A stretch of DNA of 64,000 bases from Vanessa cardui (taxonomy: Eukaryota; Arthropoda; Insecta; Lepidoptera; Nymphalidae), in the NCBI RefSeq assembly GCF_905220365.1, contig NC_061153.1, positions 4,360,001 to 4,424,000 of the forward strand, read 5' to 3'. The position numbers were made by a program, and so were the translations under genes. Every line of letters starts with the position of its first letter. The first letter of the stretch is position 1. Shown here one piece after another: positions 63,684 through 64,000 of this stretch. Under the pieces are notes generated by a model. It searched no databases, was not told the origin of the DNA, and was given only the letters and a program-made list of their open reading frames with translations.

Positions 63684-64000
63684 GATATATAAAAGATTAA
63701 AATGCATGCTGTGTTGTACCCATTAAAATTAAAAATATAGCAACACAGGTAAACATGATCTGCGATCTTATGCGACTAATAAGATTAAAAACACAAACCG
63801 AGTTTTACAATGAATAGGAAAACCTGTATTCGCGCAATAAACCACTACGTGAGAATCGCGTCTGCGGTAATCGGTATATTTTTTGTGATAAGGAGGAAAA
63901 CTCGGTATATAAATAGATAAAGATGTTTAAATAAATATATAACCTCTATTGTATGAGTTATTTGAATAAAGCGACCGTTGTGTCTTATTTATAGTCAATC
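63684..64000. other. no gene; LTR-like promoter and poly-A words near window end
   Basis: No coding capacity. A TATA-like word (gtatataaatag at about 63906) is followed after 60 bp by gaataaag (63964). This spacing is usual in LTRs, but the boundaries and a partner LTR are outside the window, so the identity is uncertain. Confidence 0.3.

Noticed and set aside
63684..64000. LTR of a further retrotransposon
   Set aside because: TATA and AATAAA words are suggestive, but no boundaries or second copy are visible, so I list it only as a low-confidence note.

Overview
This is a eukaryotic, AT-rich window and, as far as I can read it, it is made entirely of transposable elements and their decay products. 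I find no host gene, no rRNA or tRNA gene and no CRISPR array. The mix points to an insect and most likely a lepidopteran. It has Jockey-, I-, CR1-like and RTE-type LINEs whose 3' tails look like the ones common in moths and butterflies, plus abundant short interspersed repeats that carry the terminal motif ACCGACTTC. The species assignment is inference.

Layout. 1-2640: 5' part of an I/Jockey-superfamily LINE on the minus strand (ORF1 overlapping ORF2 by 8 nt). 2640-7175: remnants of a Tigger-like and a pipsqueak-HTH pogo-like transposon, a 145-bp tandem repeat, and anonymous DNA. 7175-7640: C-terminal helicase piece of a Helitron, then a TG/TGTGCG microsatellite. 7916-15560: one minus-strand CR1-like LINE, apparently split between ORF1 and ORF2 by a 3.2-kb palindromic composite repeat (11144-14368) that carries two Helitrons in opposite orientation. 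15600-25021: a plus-strand Jockey LINE split by a minus-strand Gypsy LTR retrotransposon (16244-23772), itself split by a TA-flanked pogo/Tigger-like DNA transposon (18743-21606). This is a clean three-level nest. 25022-28624: an I-type LINE with RNase H, then the N-terminal half of a Helitron replicase.

28988-33353: a DIRS-type tyrosine-recombinase retrotransposon with perfect 46-bp inverted terminal repeats and a probable spliceosomal intron in its gag ORF. 33425-36009: a pol-less errantivirus-like provirus with gag and env remnants and a tRNA-Ser-type primer site. 36205-39070 plus 44080-44408: tandem copies of the foldback and 440-bp repeats, interrupted by a CR1-like LINE (39071-44079) whose ORF2 is uninterrupted over 949 codons. 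44968-53199: another minus-strand CR1-like LINE split by a Penelope-like element (46052-48990) with a 13-bp target duplication. 53470-63400: fragments of BEL/Pao, a Jockey-type LINE, an RTE LINE and two CR1-like LINE pieces. 63484-63682: a short non-autonomous Helitron.

How the parts relate. These genes do not form one pathway. They are replication enzymes of independent elements: endonuclease and reverse transcriptase for LINEs; protease, RT, RNase H and integrase for LTR elements; RT and tyrosine recombinase for DIRS; RT and GIY-YIG nuclease for Penelope; DDE transposase for pogo-like elements; Rep/helicase for Helitrons. The nesting gives a relative order of events. Most ORFs carry stops, frameshifts or deletions. 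The least damaged are LINE ORF2 at 40056-42905, LINE ORF1 at 992-2467, the DIRS gag and recombinase, and the pogo-like transposase (one in-frame stop). All identities come from reading motifs, not from database searches.
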